64,000 bases of DNA from Maritimibacter fusiformis (GCF_008086115.1 NZ_VSIY01000004.1:186001-250000), one strand, 5' to 3'. Counted from the first letter of the stretch, positions 11,141-20,626 are shown. Notes: generated by a model from the letters alone, not told the origin. Program-made: numbers and translations.

Positions 11141-12097
11141 ATGACACAGGATTTCCCCACCCCCGCCAAGACCCTCAAGATCGGCACGCGCGGCTCTCCG
11201 CTGGCGCTAGCCCAGGCGCATGAAACCCGCGCCCGGCTGATGGCCGCGTTCGATCTGCCCGAGGCCGCCTTCGAGGTGGTGGTGATCAAGACCACAGGCG
11301 ACGACGCGGCGCTGATCGCTGCCGACCGACCCTTGAAGGAGATCGGCAACAAGGGGCTGTTCACCAAGGAAATCGAGGATGCGCTGCTGTCCGGTGCAAT
11401 CGACATCGCGGTGCATTCGATGAAGGACATGCCGGTCGAGCAACCCGATGGTCTGGTGCTCGATTGCTACCTGCCGCGCGAAGACCCGGCGGATGCCTTC
11501 GTGTCGCTGAAATACCGCTCGATCGACGACCTGCCCGAGGGCGCCACGGTCGGCACCTCGTCGTTGCGCCGCAAGGCGCAGCTTCTGAACCGCAGGCCCG
11601 ACCTCCAGGTCGTCGAGTTTCGCGGCAACGTGCAGACCCGGTTGAGGAAACTTGCCGATGGCGTGGCCGAGGCGACGTTCCTGGCGATGGCGGGCCTCAA
11701 CCGGCTGGCGATGGCCGAGGTGCCGCGGGTGCCGGTTGCGGCGGAGGACATGCTGTCGGCGGTTGCACAAGGCGCCATCGGGATTGAACGCCGCGCGGAC
11801 GATGCGACGACCGCGAAACTGCTGGCCGCGATCCATGACGTGCCGACCGGCGAGCGGCTGGCGGCGGAACGCGCCTTCCTCGCGGCGCTGGACGGGTCGT
11901 GCGAAACGCCGATTGCCGCGCTGGCCGAACTGGATGGCACCACCCTGCGACTGCGCGGCGAGATCCTGCGCACCGATGGCTCCGAGGCATTGGCCGACGA
12001 TGTCAGCGGCCCGGTCGCGGACGGCCCCGAGATGGGCCGCGCGATGGCCGCGCGCCTGCTTGCCCGGGCCGGGGACGGATTCTTCGACTGGAAATAG
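11141..12097 (+). CDS. hemC: Porphobilinogen deaminase (hydroxymethylbilane synthase)
   Basis: Joins four porphobilinogens into hydroxymethylbilane in the cytoplasm. Typical features are IGTRGSPLALAQA at the N terminus, KEIGNKGLFTKEIEDAL, HSMKDMP, VGTSSLRRKAQL and the dipyrromethane-cofactor cysteine in LDGSCETPIAA. Length of 318 aa is normal. hemD, which often follows hemC, is not here; the next gene is convergent and encodes an FAD-linked dehydrogenase. It is divergent from hemE. Confidence 0.97.
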   Translation: MTQDFPTPAKTLKIGTRGSPLALAQAHETRARLMAAFDLPEAAFEVVVIKTTGDDAALIAADRPLKEIGNKGLFTKEIEDALLSGAIDIAVHSMKDMPVEQPDGLVLDCYLPREDPADAFVSLKYRSIDDLPEGATVGTSSLRRKAQLLNRRPDLQVVEFRGNVQTRLRKLADGVAEATFLAMAGLNRLAMAEVPRVPVAAEDMLSAVAQGAIGIERRADDATTAKLLAAIHDVPTGERLAAERAFLAALDGSCETPIAALAELDGTTLRLRGEILRTDGSEALADDVSGPVADGPEMGRAMAARLLARAGDGFFDWK

Positions 12098-12108
12098 GCC
12101 CGCCGCGT

Positions 12109-13515
12109 TCAGGGCAGCGTCTTGCCCGGGTTCATGATCCCGTTGGGGTCGAGCGCGGCCTTGATCGCCTGCATCGCCCGAAGCGCGGCGGCATTCTTGC
12201 GCCGCCGCATCGACGGCAGTTTCGTCAGCCCGATCCCGTGTTCGGCTGAAAACGAGCCGCCCAGTTCGGCCACCACATCCTCAACCCGCTCCATCAGCCG
12301 GTCCTGCAATGCGGCCTCGTCCGACGACGGATAGACGATGTAGTGGATGTTGCCATCGCCCAGGTGGGCCACGCAGGTATCGTCGGCGCCGGGGTCGACC
12401 GTTGGCAGGATTTGCCGCATCCGCTCCAGGAAGGTCTCGACCTTGTCCAGCGGCACCGCGATGTCGTTGTTGATCTGCGGCGCGCGCGCCAGCGAGACCT
12501 CGGCGGTCGCCTCGCGCCGCGCCCACATCTCGGCCCGCTGCGCCTGGTTCTGCGCGATCACGGCATCTAGGACGCGCCCGGCCGCAAGCTCTTCTTCCAG
12601 CACCGCCTCGAGGTGGCTGGCGAGTGGCACACGGCCATCCGGCCCCGGCGTCGTGTCGCGCGGCGCGGTGGCGCCGATCTCGATCATCAGGTTGATATCG
12701 TGGCGCGCGTCGAAGGGCGGGCGGGCATCGGGGAAATGGGCCAGATGGGCGTCGATGTAGCTGCCCGGCATGAATTCAAAGGCCTCGACCATGCCCCCGG
12801 TGGCCTCCTGAAGCCGATTGAGCAGACCCAGCGCATCGCCCAACGCCGGCACCGCCACCATCGCGGTGGCATAGGCGCGGGGCAGGGGAACGAGCTTGAG
12901 GACAGCCGCGGTGATCACGCCCAATGTGCCTTCGGCCCCGATCATCAGGTCGCGCAGGTCATAGCCGGAATTGTCCTTGTGCAGTTCCGACATCAGGTCG
13001 ACCACCTCGCCCGAGGCCAGCACGACCTCAAGCCCGAGACACAGCGCGCGGGCATTGCCATAGCGCAGCACGTTGGAACCGCCGGCATTGGTGGACAGCG
13101 CGCCCCCGATCATCGCCGAGCCGCGCGCACCGAAGGTCAGCGGGAAATTCAGCCCCTTTGCCTGCACCGCCTCATGCAGCACCGACAGAACCACGCCCGC
13201 CTCGACAATGGCAATCCGCGCGTCTTCGCGGATGTCGCGGATCTGGTTCATCCGCGCCAGCGAAAGCATCGCGGCCCCCTCGGCATAGGTGCCGCCGGAT
13301 AGGCCGGTGTTGCCGGAGATCGGCACGATGGGCGTGCGGCTGTCATTGGCGGCGGCCAGCAGCGTCGAGACCTCGGCGGTCGAACCGGGCCGCAGCACGC
13401 AGAGCGGTGCCGCGACATACTTGCCCATGAAATCGCGGCCATAGCCGGATGCGTCAGGCCCGGTCAGGACATGCGCCTCACCCAGAATGCCGCGCGCCGT
13501 GTCTATGAACCCCAT
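12109..13515 (-). CDS. FAD-linked D-2-hydroxyacid dehydrogenase (GlcD/D2HGDH/DLD type)
   Basis: Flavoenzyme of the vanillyl-alcohol-oxidase fold that oxidises a D-2-hydroxy acid such as D-lactate, glycolate or D-2-hydroxyglutarate. The N-terminal FAD-binding domain contains VPISGNTGLSGG, LTFGARGSAMIGGALSTNAG and LMIGAEGTLGVIT. The C-terminal substrate domain has CVAHLGDGNIHY and ends SAEHGIGLTK... DPNGIMNPGKTLP, typical for the family. The ATG at 13515 (MGFIDTARG) gives 468 aa; a longer frame overlaps hemN and is rejected. It sits 8 bp downstream of hemN on the same strand, so it may be cotranscribed. Substrate cannot be assigned. Confidence 0.88.
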   Translation of the reverse strand: MGFIDTARGILGEAHVLTGPDASGYGRDFMGKYVAAPLCVLRPGSTAEVSTLLAAANDSRTPIVPISGNTGLSGGTYAEGAAMLSLARMNQIRDIREDARIAIVEAGVVLSVLHEAVQAKGLNFPLTFGARGSAMIGGALSTNAGGSNVLRYGNARALCLGLEVVLASGEVVDLMSELHKDNSGYDLRDLMIGAEGTLGVITAAVLKLVPLPRAYATAMVAVPALGDALGLLNRLQEATGGMVEAFEFMPGSYIDAHLAHFPDARPPFDARHDINLMIEIGATAPRDTTPGPDGRVPLASHLEAVLEEELAAGRVLDAVIAQNQAQRAEMWARREATAEVSLARAPQINNDIAVPLDKVETFLERMRQILPTVDPGADDTCVAHLGDGNIHYIVYPSSDEAALQDRLMERVEDVVAELGGSFSAEHGIGLTKLPSMRRRKNAAALRAMQAIKAALDPNGIMNPGKTLP

Positions 13516-13523
13516 GGCCCGGC

Positions 13524-14879
13524 TCAAACCGCCTGGCTGTGGCCGGCCGCCGACATCTCGTAGGCGTCGAAATGCCGGGCGATGAGGCGGGCGAGCACGT
13601 GCGAATCGTCGCGGATGGTCAGAACCCCGCCTTCCAGCGTCGTGGTGCCGGGCAAGGCGGCGTCCAGCCCGTCGACCATGGCGATGGCCGTGTCCGCCGC
13701 GACGCCGTGTTCGGCGGCGATGGCGTTCAGGTCGGCGCGAAAATCGCACAGCAGTTTCTCGATGATCCGCGCGCGCAGGGTGTCTTCGCCGGCATAGGCG
13801 TGACCCTTGGCAATTGCCAGTTCGCCCGCGCGCACCCGGCCCTGGTATTTCGCCGTGGCCGGTTCGTTTTGCGCAAAACCCTGCGGATAGCGCGAGATCG
13901 ACGAGGCGCCGAAACCGATCAGCACCTTGGACTTGTCCTCGGTGTAGCCCTGGAAGTTGCGCTGCATCGTGCCCGCCTGGTGTGCGATCTCCAGCCCGTC
14001 CTCGGGCTTGGCGAAATGGTCGATGCCGATCACCGCATAGCCTGCGCCGGTGAAAAGCTCGGTGGCGGTGTTGAACAGGTCCAGCCGATCTTCCGGCGAG
14101 GGCAGGGCGTCGGTCGGGATCAGCTTCTGCCGCTTCGATACCCAGGGCACATGGGCATAACCGAACAGCGCGATTCGGTCAGGGCCGAGCGAGATGACCT
14201 TATTCACCGAATCGGTGATTCGCGCCTTGGTCTGGTGCGGCAGGCCATAAAGCAGATCGACGTTCAGCGACCGGATGCCGCGCGCGCGCAGCGCCTCGAC
14301 CGCGTCGCGGGTGATTTCATAGCTTTGCGGCCGCCCGATGGTCTCCTGGATCATCGGGTCGAAGTCCTGCACCCCGATCGAGGCGCGGGTCAGCCCGGCA
14401 TCGGCAAAGGCGGCGATGCGCGCCTCGTCGACCTCGGTCGGGTCGATCTCGACGGAAAACTGAGCGTCCTCGGCCAGCGGCGCCATGTCGAAGATCGCCG
14501 CCGTGAGGTCCGAAATCATCTCAGGCTGCAAGAGCGTCGGCGTTCCTCCGCCGAAATGCAGGTGCTCGATTTCCACGCCGGGCGCGAGCAGCGGCTTCAC
14601 CAGCGCAAGCTCCTGCTTCAGCGTTTCGACATAGGCCGCGACCGGCTCGGCGGTGGCGGTGCCCTGGGTGCGGCAGGCGCAGAACCAGCACAGACGGCGG
14701 CAGAACGGCACATGCACATAGACCGACACCGACCCGCCCGCCGGAATCGCCTTGATCCAGGGGGTTACCGTGTCGTTTCCCACCTCGGTTTTGAAGTGCG
14801 GCGCGGTCGGGTAACTGGTATAGCGCGGCACTCGTGCGTCAAAGAGCCCGAGACCGCGAAGTTGCGCGAGTGATTTCAT
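13524..14879 (-). CDS. hemN: Oxygen-independent coproporphyrinogen III dehydrogenase
   Basis: Radical-SAM enzyme making protoporphyrinogen IX without O2. The [4Fe-4S] motif is CRRLCWFCAC (CxxxCxxC), preceded by VYVHVPFC and followed by the HemN-type LHFGGGTPTLL. The N terminus RVPRYTSYPTAPHF is diagnostic for true HemN rather than HemW. The start ATG at 14879 has AGAGGG upstream and gives 451 aa. A perfect FNR box (14915-14928) is centred about 42 bp before the start, so anaerobic control by the adjacent divergent fnrL is likely. It corresponds to hemZ near fnrL in Rhodobacter. Confidence 0.96.
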   Translation of the reverse strand: MKSLAQLRGLGLFDARVPRYTSYPTAPHFKTEVGNDTVTPWIKAIPAGGSVSVYVHVPFCRRLCWFCACRTQGTATAEPVAAYVETLKQELALVKPLLAPGVEIEHLHFGGGTPTLLQPEMISDLTAAIFDMAPLAEDAQFSVEIDPTEVDEARIAAFADAGLTRASIGVQDFDPMIQETIGRPQSYEITRDAVEALRARGIRSLNVDLLYGLPHQTKARITDSVNKVISLGPDRIALFGYAHVPWVSKRQKLIPTDALPSPEDRLDLFNTATELFTGAGYAVIGIDHFAKPEDGLEIAHQAGTMQRNFQGYTEDKSKVLIGFGASSISRYPQGFAQNEPATAKYQGRVRAGELAIAKGHAYAGEDTLRARIIEKLLCDFRADLNAIAAEHGVAADTAIAMVDGLDAALPGTTTLEGGVLTIRDDSHVLARLIARHFDAYEMSAAGHSQAV

Positions 14880-14914
14880 TCGACTACCCTCTAGCGTGGA
14901 AGACGCGCTTAACA

Positions 14915-14928
14915 TTGATCAGGATCAA
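14915..14928. promoter_or_regulatory. Perfect FNR box between hemN and fnrL
   Basis: TTGAT-CAGG-ATCAA matches the TTGAT-N4-ATCAA FNR/FnrL consensus at every position. It is 36 bp before the hemN start and 17 bp before the fnrL start. Closeness to fnrL suggests it could also block fnrL transcription, giving negative autoregulation (inference). Confidence 0.85.
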
Positions 14929-14945
14929 AGAAAATCCGACACAGC

Positions 14946-15683
14946 ATGGATATGCCTCTCGACGCCAAGACGTGTTGGAACTGCCCGATCAAGCATCAGG
15001 CGGTTTGTTCGCGATGTGAACCCGACGAACTGACGCAGCTTGAAGATATCAAGTATTACCGCAGTTACGAGGCCGGGCAGCCGGTTATCTGGGCTGGCGA
15101 CCACATGGAATTCGTAGCCTCGGTGGTGACCGGGATCGCCTCGCTAAGCCAGACGATGGAGGATGGGCGCACCCAGATGGTGGGCCTTTTGCTGCCGGCG
15201 GACTTCATCGGGCGGCCGGGTCGTGATTCGGCGCCGTTCGATGTCGTGGCCGTGTCGGACCTCACGATCTGCTGTTTTCGCAAGCGCCCGTTCGAGGGGC
15301 TGATGACCACGACGCCGCGCATTGCCGCGCGGCTTCTGGAAATGACGCTGGACGAGCTTGATTCGGCGCGTGAGTGGATGCTGGTGCTGGGTCGCAAGAC
15401 CGCGCGGGAAAAGATCGCGAGCCTGCTGGCGATCATCGCCCGGCGCGATGCCGCGTTGAAACAGCTCTCGGCCAGGGACGGCATGGTGTTCGAACTGCCG
15501 CTGACGCGCGAATCGATGGCGGACTACCTCGGCCTGACACTCGAAACCGTGAGTCGGCAGATATCGGCCCTGCGCAAGGGCGGGATCATCGAGCTTGATG
15601 GCAAGCGGCGGGTCGTCGTGCCGTCGCTCGACGCCTTGCTGGCCGAAACCGGCGACGATTTCGACGAAAGCGTGAGGGCCTGA
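14946..15683 (+). CDS. fnrL: FNR-type oxygen-sensing transcriptional regulator FnrL
   Basis: Crp/Fnr-family regulator that holds an oxygen-labile [4Fe-4S] cluster and binds TTGAT-N4-ATCAA sites when anaerobic. N-terminal Cys residues are at 10, 13, 21 and 24 and another pair at 109-110; three of the first group plus one of the pair should ligate the cluster. The cyclic-nucleotide-binding-like domain is followed by a dimer helix and a winged HTH with recognition residues Glu200, Ser203 and Arg204 (ETVSRQ), the standard FNR set. Length 245 aa. It is divergent from hemN and lies upstream of uspA and cco, as in Rhodobacter. Confidence 0.96.
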   Translation: MDMPLDAKTCWNCPIKHQAVCSRCEPDELTQLEDIKYYRSYEAGQPVIWAGDHMEFVASVVTGIASLSQTMEDGRTQMVGLLLPADFIGRPGRDSAPFDVVAVSDLTICCFRKRPFEGLMTTTPRIAARLLEMTLDELDSAREWMLVLGRKTAREKIASLLAIIARRDAALKQLSARDGMVFELPLTRESMADYLGLTLETVSRQISALRKGGIIELDGKRRVVVPSLDALLAETGDDFDESVRA

Positions 15684-15738
15684 ACCGACCCGGCCGGAGC
15701 GCCGGGCCCCGGCCGAACCGTGTTTTCCCCGACCAGCG

Positions 15739-16578
15739 TCAATGCGCCATGAACACCGGTATTTCCGCGAGTTCCAGCATGTTGCGCGTCGCCCCGCCCA
15801 GGATCGATTCGCGAAAGCGCGAATGCCCGTAGGCGCCCATCACCAAAAGATCGGCGTCGATGTCGCGGGCGTGGCGGGTCAGGATGTCGCAAATCCGCGG
15901 CATGGTCTTGGACAGCACCGAAACCTCGGCCCGCACCCCGTGCCGGCTGAGCATCTGGCTTAGCCCGCCGCCGGGGTCCGAGCGTTCGGGGCCATGCTGC
16001 GGCGGGTCGACGATGGTGATGTTGACGTTCTCGGCACGCCGCAGGATCGGCAGCGCCATCTTGACCGCGCGCAGGGCCTCGGCGCTTTCGTTCCAGGCCA
16101 CCAGCACGTTGCGAACGGTGTCGGGATACTCGGTGTCGTCGGGCTGGATCAGAACCGGCACGTCGCCGTTGAACATCGCCGCCTCGACGATCGCCTCGGT
16201 ATCGTGGCCGCGCCCGGGGCCGTAGGGGCGGGGCAGCACGACGAGGTCGGAAAACCTGGTCCGATGCGCGATCAGCCCGTTCAGCGCCACCATCTGCGCC
16301 GCCAACCCTGTCGCGGACCAGTTGAAGTCGGACCCGGCCAGCATGTCGCGCGCCGTGGCCTCGAGCTGTTCGGAATCATTGCGGGCCTGCGTCAGATTGT
16401 CCTGCACCACCATCGCGTTGGCGCCGGCATAGTAGAAACCGGGCTGTGTCCGGTCGAGCCCAAGGCAGAGGACTTCGAGATGTGCCTCTTCACGCCGGGC
16501 GATCTCGATCGCCGCCTTCATCGAAGCGGCATTGATTTTAGGATCCGTCAGGACAGTCGTGATCGTCCTAAAAGCCAT
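15739..16578 (-). CDS. Universal stress protein, two-domain UspA family
   Basis: A 279-aa tandem Usp protein. Domain 1 begins TITTVLTDPKINAASMKAAI, and domain 2 ends with the ATP-binding-type signature LLVMGAYGHSRFRESILGGATRNML (Gly-2x-Gly-9x-Gly-Ser/Thr form). It is convergent with fnrL and divergent from ccoN. Two FNR-like boxes lie in the 254-bp gap to ccoN, so oxygen control is likely. The start ATG at 16578 has GAGGA upstream. Such usp genes commonly accompany fnr and cco genes; the molecular role is not known. Confidence 0.9.
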   Translation of the reverse strand: MAFRTITTVLTDPKINAASMKAAIEIARREEAHLEVLCLGLDRTQPGFYYAGANAMVVQDNLTQARNDSEQLEATARDMLAGSDFNWSATGLAAQMVALNGLIAHRTRFSDLVVLPRPYGPGRGHDTEAIVEAAMFNGDVPVLIQPDDTEYPDTVRNVLVAWNESAEALRAVKMALPILRRAENVNITIVDPPQHGPERSDPGGGLSQMLSRHGVRAEVSVLSKTMPRICDILTRHARDIDADLLVMGAYGHSRFRESILGGATRNMLELAEIPVFMAH

Positions 16579-16655
16579 CGTGATTCCTCGCTTTTTCGGT
16601 CGCGCCCGTTCGCCGGGCGTATCGCCGAGACTGCCGCTTCCCCGACCCTTTCGCT

Positions 16656-16669
16656 TTGATTTGGGTCAA
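16656..16669. promoter_or_regulatory. FNR-like box in the uspA-ccoN intergenic region (uspA-proximal)
   Basis: TTGAT-TTGG-GTCAA, one mismatch from the consensus. It lies 78 bp before the uspA start and 164 bp before ccoN, so it more likely serves uspA. Confidence 0.7.
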
Positions 16670-16701
16670 TCGCCCCAGTTGTTCGCAAGGCCAGCGTCAA
16701 A

Positions 16702-16715
16702 TTGACATGGATCAA
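16702..16715. promoter_or_regulatory. FNR-like box upstream of ccoN
   Basis: TTGAC-ATGG-ATCAA, one mismatch from the consensus. It lies 118 bp before the ccoN start and is the likely FnrL site activating ccoNOQP at low oxygen. Confidence 0.75.
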
Positions 16716-16774
16716 GGTTTTGTCGTTGCGAAAGCGCCATTTCCCGTCCAGTCAAAGAGAGTCTCCGTGCCAAA

Positions 16775-16788
16775 ATGACGTTCGTCAT
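16775..16788. repeat. Palindrome in the ccoN leader
   Basis: ATGACG-TT-CGTCAT, a perfect 14-bp inverted repeat between the FNR box and the ccoN start. It may be a second regulator site or a leader hairpin; no factor can be assigned. Confidence 0.4.
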
Positions 16789-16832
16789 GTAATCGGCGCC
16801 GGGAACGACCGAGCAAGACAAAGGGACGCAAA

Positions 16833-18428
16833 ATGTGGGATTACCTCAAACTGGTGATTTACGGGCTGATCGCGGTGCTGGCATTGTATGCCGCCGGCGA
16901 AGCCCGCGATCTCGCCTACCTGTTGCACGCGGTGCTGGTGGCGCTGATAGCCGCCGGCCTGTTCATCTTCACGCTTCGGCGGATGGGCGGCGGCACCGCC
17001 GATAGAGCGGGCTATCTGGATGGACCGATCCGGGTCGGGGTGATCCTGACAGTCGTCTGGGGTGTGACCGGGTTCCTCGTCGGAACCTGGATCGCCTTTG
17101 TCCTCGCCTTTCCCGAGCTCAACTACGAGTGGGCCCAGGGCTACATGAACTTCGGGCGCCTGCGTCCCCTGCACACCTCCGCGGTGATCTTCGCCTTCGG
17201 CGGCACCGCGCTGATCACCTCGTCCTTCTACGTGGTGCAACGCACCTCGGGCGCGCGTCTGTGGAACGACGGGCTGGCCTGGTTCGTGTTCTGGGGCTAC
17301 CAGATCGTGATCCTGCTGGCCGCGACCGGCTACCTGTTCGGCTCGACCCAGTCCAAGGAATACGCCGAGCCCGAGTGGTATGTGGACATCTGGCTGACCA
17401 TCGTCTGGGTCGGCTACCTGATCCTCTACATGGGCACGCTGATGAAGCGCAAAGAGCCGCACATCTACGTGGCCAACTGGTTTTTCCTGTCCTTCATCAT
17501 CACCATCGCCATGCTGCACGTGGTCAACAACCTGTCGGTCCCGGTCTCGATCTTCGGCTCCAAGTCGGTGCAGGTCTTTGCCGGTGTGCAGGATGCGATG
17601 ACGCAGTGGTGGTATGGCCATAACGCCGTCGGCTTCTTCCTCACCGCGGGTTTCCTGGGCATGATGTATTACTTCGTGCCGAAACAGGCCGAACGCCCGG
17701 TGTTCAGCTACAAGCTGTCGATCATCCACTTCTGGGCGCTGATCTTCCTCTATATCTGGGCCGGTCCGCACCACTTGCACTACACCGCGCTGCCCGACTG
17801 GGCCTCGACGCTGGGCATGGTGTTCTCGGTGATCCTGTGGATGCCCTCGTGGGGCGGCATGATCAACGGCCTGATGACCCTGTCGGGCGCCTGGGACAAG
17901 CTGCGCACCGACCCGGTGATTCGCATGATGGTGGTCTCGGTCGGCTTTTACGGCATGTCGACCTTCGAAGGGCCGATGATGTCGATCCGCGCGGTCAACT
18001 CGCTCAGCCACTACACCGACTGGACCATCGGCCACGTGCACTCCGGTGCGCTGGGCTGGAACGGCATGATCACCTTCGGGATGCTCTACTTCCTGTTCCC
18101 CAAACTCTGGGGCAAGGCCGGGCTCTATTCGCTCCGGCTGGTCAGCTGGCACTTCTGGCTCGCCACCATCGGCATCGTGCTCTACGCCGCGTCGATGTGG
18201 GTGACGGGCATCATGGAAGGTCTGATGTGGCGTGAAGTCGACGCCCAGGGCTTCCTTGTGAACTCGTTCGCCGACACCGTGGCTGCCAAGTTCCCGATGT
18301 ATGTGGTTCGCGGCACGGGTGGACTTCTGTTCCTCACCGGTTCGCTGATCATGGCTTACAACCTTTGGATGACCGTCAAGCGGGCGCCCCTGGCGCAACC
18401 CACCGCTGCCGCGGCTCCGGCTGAATAA
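16833..18428 (+). CDS. ccoN: cbb3-type cytochrome c oxidase subunit I
   Basis: Catalytic subunit of the high-affinity terminal oxidase, holding low-spin haem b and the haem b3-CuB centre in the inner membrane. The 531-aa protein has about 12 or more hydrophobic helices. Conserved His segments are [46 protein letters not shown] (CuB ligands) and [14 protein letters not shown] (haem ligands). A ribosome site AAAGGGA precedes the ATG. First gene of ccoNOQP, expressed under low oxygen through the FNR box at 16702. Confidence 0.98.
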   Translation: MWDYLKLVIYGLIAVLALYAAGEARDLAYLLHAVLVALIAAGLFIFTLRRMGGGTADRAGYLDGPIRVGVILTVVWGVTGFLVGTWIAFVLAFPELNYEWAQGYMNFGRLRPLHTSAVIFAFGGTALITSSFYVVQRTSGARLWNDGLAWFVFWGYQIVILLAATGYLFGSTQSKEYAEPEWYVDIWLTIVWVGYLILYMGTLMKRKEPHIYVANWFFLSFIITIAMLHVVNNLSVPVSIFGSKSVQVFAGVQDAMTQWWYGHNAVGFFLTAGFLGMMYYFVPKQAERPVFSYKLSIIHFWALIFLYIWAGPHHLHYTALPDWASTLGMVFSVILWMPSWGGMINGLMTLSGAWDKLRTDPVIRMMVVSVGFYGMSTFEGPMMSIRAVNSLSHYTDWTIGHVHSGALGWNGMITFGMLYFLFPKLWGKAGLYSLRLVSWHFWLATIGIVLYAASMWVTGIMEGLMWREVDAQGFLVNSFADTVAAKFPMYVVRGTGGLLFLTGSLIMAYNLWMTVKRAPLAQPTAAAAPAE

Positions 18429-18442
18429 GGAGGGCCGGACCA

Positions 18443-19186
18443 ATGGCACTTATCGAAAAACACGCCATCCTCGAGCGCAACGCGACGCTGCTCCTGATCT
18501 TCTCGCTGCTGGTGGTGAGCATCGGTGGCATCGTCGAGATCGCGCCGCTGTTCTATCTCGAGAACACGATCGAGGAAGTCGACGGCATGCGCCCCTACTC
18601 TCCGCTCGAGCTGGAGGGACGCAACATCTATGTCCGCGAGGGCTGCTATGTCTGCCACAGCCAGATGATCCGGCCGATGCGCGACGAGGTGGAACGATAC
18701 GGGCACTACTCGCTGGCGGCCGAGTCGATGTATGACCATCCGTTCCAATGGGGCTCCAAGCGGACCGGGCCGGACCTGGCCCGCGTCGGCGGCCGCTATT
18801 CGGACGAATGGCATGTCGACCACATGATGGACCCGCAAAGCGTGGTGCCGGAATCGGTGATGCCGAAATACGCCTTCCTGATGAACAATGTGATCGACGG
18901 CAAGTATATCGAGGACATGGTGCGCACCAACCGGTTTGTGGGAGTGCCATACACCGATGAACAGGTCGAACTGGCGGTGCAGGACTTCCGCTCGCAGGCC
19001 GATCCCGATGGCGTCGTCTACGGAGATTCGGACCCCGACGGCGTGGTCGAGCGTTATCCCGGCGCGCAGGTCCGCAACTTCGACGGTCAGCCCGAACTGA
19101 CCGAGATGGACGCGCTGATCGCCTACATGCAGATGCTCGGAACGCTGGTCGATTTCTCGACCTTCACGCCCGACGAGAGCCGGTAA
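18443..19186 (+). CDS. ccoO: cbb3-type cytochrome c oxidase mono-haem subunit II
   Basis: Membrane-anchored monohaem cytochrome c that passes electrons to CcoN. One N-terminal helix ([21 protein letters not shown]) precedes a periplasmic domain with one CxxCH (CYVCH, Cys68-His72). The following [19 protein letters not shown] and [16 protein letters not shown] are CcoO signatures, and a distal Met provides the sixth ligand. Length 247 aa is normal. It starts 14 bp after ccoN with AAGGAGG upstream. Confidence 0.98.
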   Translation: MALIEKHAILERNATLLLIFSLLVVSIGGIVEIAPLFYLENTIEEVDGMRPYSPLELEGRNIYVREGCYVCHSQMIRPMRDEVERYGHYSLAAESMYDHPFQWGSKRTGPDLARVGGRYSDEWHVDHMMDPQSVVPESVMPKYAFLMNNVIDGKYIEDMVRTNRFVGVPYTDEQVELAVQDFRSQADPDGVVYGDSDPDGVVERYPGAQVRNFDGQPELTEMDALIAYMQMLGTLVDFSTFTPDESR

Positions 19187-19197
19187 AGGAGGCGAAG

Positions 19198-19410
19198 ATG
19201 ACGGACACCTATTCGGTCTTTCGCGAAATCGCGGATAGCTGGGTGCTCCTGGCCATGTTCCTGTTCTTCCTTGCGGTCGTGGCCTGGGTGTTTCGTCCCG
19301 GCAGCCGCAAGATCCACCAGGACACCGCCGACATCCCGTTCCGCCACGAAGACAAACCTGCCGGTGACGGGGACACCCCCGGCGCTCATCTGAAGGAGGC
19401 CCGGCAATGA
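19198..19410 (+). CDS. ccoQ: cbb3-type cytochrome c oxidase small subunit CcoQ
   Basis: A 70-aa single-helix membrane protein that stabilises the oxidase and, in Rhodobacter, has been linked to redox signalling. The helix is about residues 15-32 ([18 protein letters not shown]), followed by [17 protein letters not shown], typical of CcoQ. A strong AAAGGAGG lies before the ATG. Its last bases overlap the ccoP start (ATGA). Confidence 0.94.
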   Translation: MTDTYSVFREIADSWVLLAMFLFFLAVVAWVFRPGSRKIHQDTADIPFRHEDKPAGDGDTPGAHLKEARQ

Positions 19411-20276
19411 GCAAAGATAAAGAAAAGGACGAGGTGCAGACCACCGGCCACGAGTGGGACGGCATCCAGGAGTTCAACAATCCCCTGCCGCGCTGGTGGC
19501 TCTGGGTCTTCTACGCCACGATCGTCTGGGGGATCGGCTATTTCATCGCCTACCCGGCGTGGCCGATGATCACCAAGGCGACGCCCGGTCTGATCGGCTT
19601 TTCCACGCGTGCCAACGTTCAGGAAGAGATCGACCGCTTCGCCGAGATGAACGCCGAAGTGCGCGCCCAGCTTGCCTCTGCCGACCTGACGACGCTGGCC
19701 GACGACACCGAGGTCTACAACTTCGCGATCCAGTCCGGCCGCGCCACCTTCGCGACCTTCTGTTCGCAATGTCACGGCTCGGGCGCCGCGGGGGCCAAGG
19801 GCTATCCCAACCTGCTCGACAACGACTGGATCTGGGGTGGCGAGATCGAGGACATCGCCTATTCGATTCGCCACGGCATCCGGAACCTCGAAGACGACGA
19901 CGCCCGCTATTCCGAGATGCCCGCCTTTGGCGACGACTATCTCAGCGACGAGGAAATCTCGCAGGTGGTCGCCTATGTGATGTCGCTTTCGCCGGTCACC
20001 AGGGATGCCGCCGACATGACCCTTGCAGCGGAGGGCGAGACGGTGTTTGCTGACAACTGCGCGTCCTGCCACATGGAAGACGGCACGGGCGACCGGGCGC
20101 AGGGCGCACCCAACCTGACCGACGCCATCTGGCTTTACGGCTCGGACCAGGCAGAGATCGAAGCCAGCGTCCGCAACGGCCCTTTCGGTGTGATGCCGGC
20201 ATGGGGTTCGCGACTGGACGAAGCGGAAGTCAAGGCCGTGGCGGCCTATGTTCACCAGCTGGGCGGCGGCGAGTAG
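19407..20276 (+). CDS. ccoP: cbb3-type cytochrome c oxidase di-haem subunit III
   Basis: Membrane-anchored dihaem cytochrome c accepting electrons from soluble cytochromes. The N terminus has [17 protein letters not shown], a CcoP signature, then an anchor helix ([17 protein letters not shown]). Two class-I cytochrome domains follow with CxxCH at Cys119-His123 (CSQCH) and Cys218-His222 (CASCH). Length 289 aa. It ends the ccoNOQP operon; a strong intrinsic terminator lies about 100 bp downstream at 20371-20408. Confidence 0.98.
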   Translation: MSKDKEKDEVQTTGHEWDGIQEFNNPLPRWWLWVFYATIVWGIGYFIAYPAWPMITKATPGLIGFSTRANVQEEIDRFAEMNAEVRAQLASADLTTLADDTEVYNFAIQSGRATFATFCSQCHGSGAAGAKGYPNLLDNDWIWGGEIEDIAYSIRHGIRNLEDDDARYSEMPAFGDDYLSDEEISQVVAYVMSLSPVTRDAADMTLAAEGETVFADNCASCHMEDGTGDRAQGAPNLTDAIWLYGSDQAEIEASVRNGPFGVMPAWGSRLDEAEVKAVAAYVHQLGGGE

Positions 20277-20333
20277 CCGGCCAGCGACCGAGGTTCCGGG
20301 GCCTCACTCCCCGGACAAGGCACCGATCCCAGA

Positions 20334-20365
20334 TCCTGTTCGCGCGTTTCTCCGGGGTCGGTGCC
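20334..20365. repeat. 32-bp direct repeat, copy 1 (downstream of ccoP)
   Basis: Identical to 20492-20523. Its 3' part GGGGTCGGTGCC (20354-20365) can pair with GGCACCGATCCC at 20319-20330 (11 of 12 positions), so the copy can form the 3' arm of a hairpin with a 23-base loop. Confidence 0.8.
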
Positions 20366-20370
20366 ACCTA

Positions 20371-20408
20371 ATTCAGGGCCGGGGGAAACCCCGGCCTTTT
20401 TCCTGAAT
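20371..20408 (+). terminator. Intrinsic terminator of ccoNOQP
   Basis: GGCCGGGG and CCCCGGCC form an 8-bp G/C stem with a GAAA loop (20377-20396), followed by five T. An outer ATTCAG/CTGAAT pair extends the structure. It lies 95 bp past the ccoP stop. Confidence 0.85.
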
Positions 20409-20427
20409 CCCGGACTCGGAAAAAAGA

Positions 20428-20455
20428 ACCGCCCGCCGATATGGGGGCGGGCGGT
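20428..20455. repeat. 10-bp GC-rich hairpin
   Basis: ACCGCCCGCC (20428-20437) and GGCGGGCGGT (20446-20455) are perfect inverted arms around an 8-base loop. There is no T-run, so it may be a processing or backup termination structure. Confidence 0.6.
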
Positions 20456-20491
20456 GAAACACAGGACGTCTTGGGGACCACCGACCGCCTG

Positions 20492-20523
20492 TCCTGTTCG
20501 CGCGTTTCTCCGGGGTCGGTGCC
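20492..20523. repeat. 32-bp direct repeat, copy 2
   Basis: Identical to 20334-20365, 158 bp further on. GGTCGGTG (20514-20521) can pair with CACCGACC at 20479-20486, so this copy also forms a hairpin with its own, different, upstream arm. Confidence 0.8.
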
Positions 20524-20626
20524 TTAGTGTCGTGTCAGAATGTCGCAGACGCAAGTGGCACAAGGACATTGGCCGTCGTGCGAGACGCGCGCGGGTGCTC
20601 GGAAGGTCAAGAAAACAAGGGAAACT

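Noticed and set aside
12911-12918. GTGATCAC inside the FAD-linked dehydrogenase gene
   Set aside because: Single copy within coding sequence (a Gly-Val-Ile-Thr run), no partner at 21 bp and no promoter context; treated as chance background.
14751-14775. TTGATCCAGGGGGT, part of an FNR-like site inside hemN
   Set aside because: Second half-site does not match ATCAA and it lies within coding sequence.
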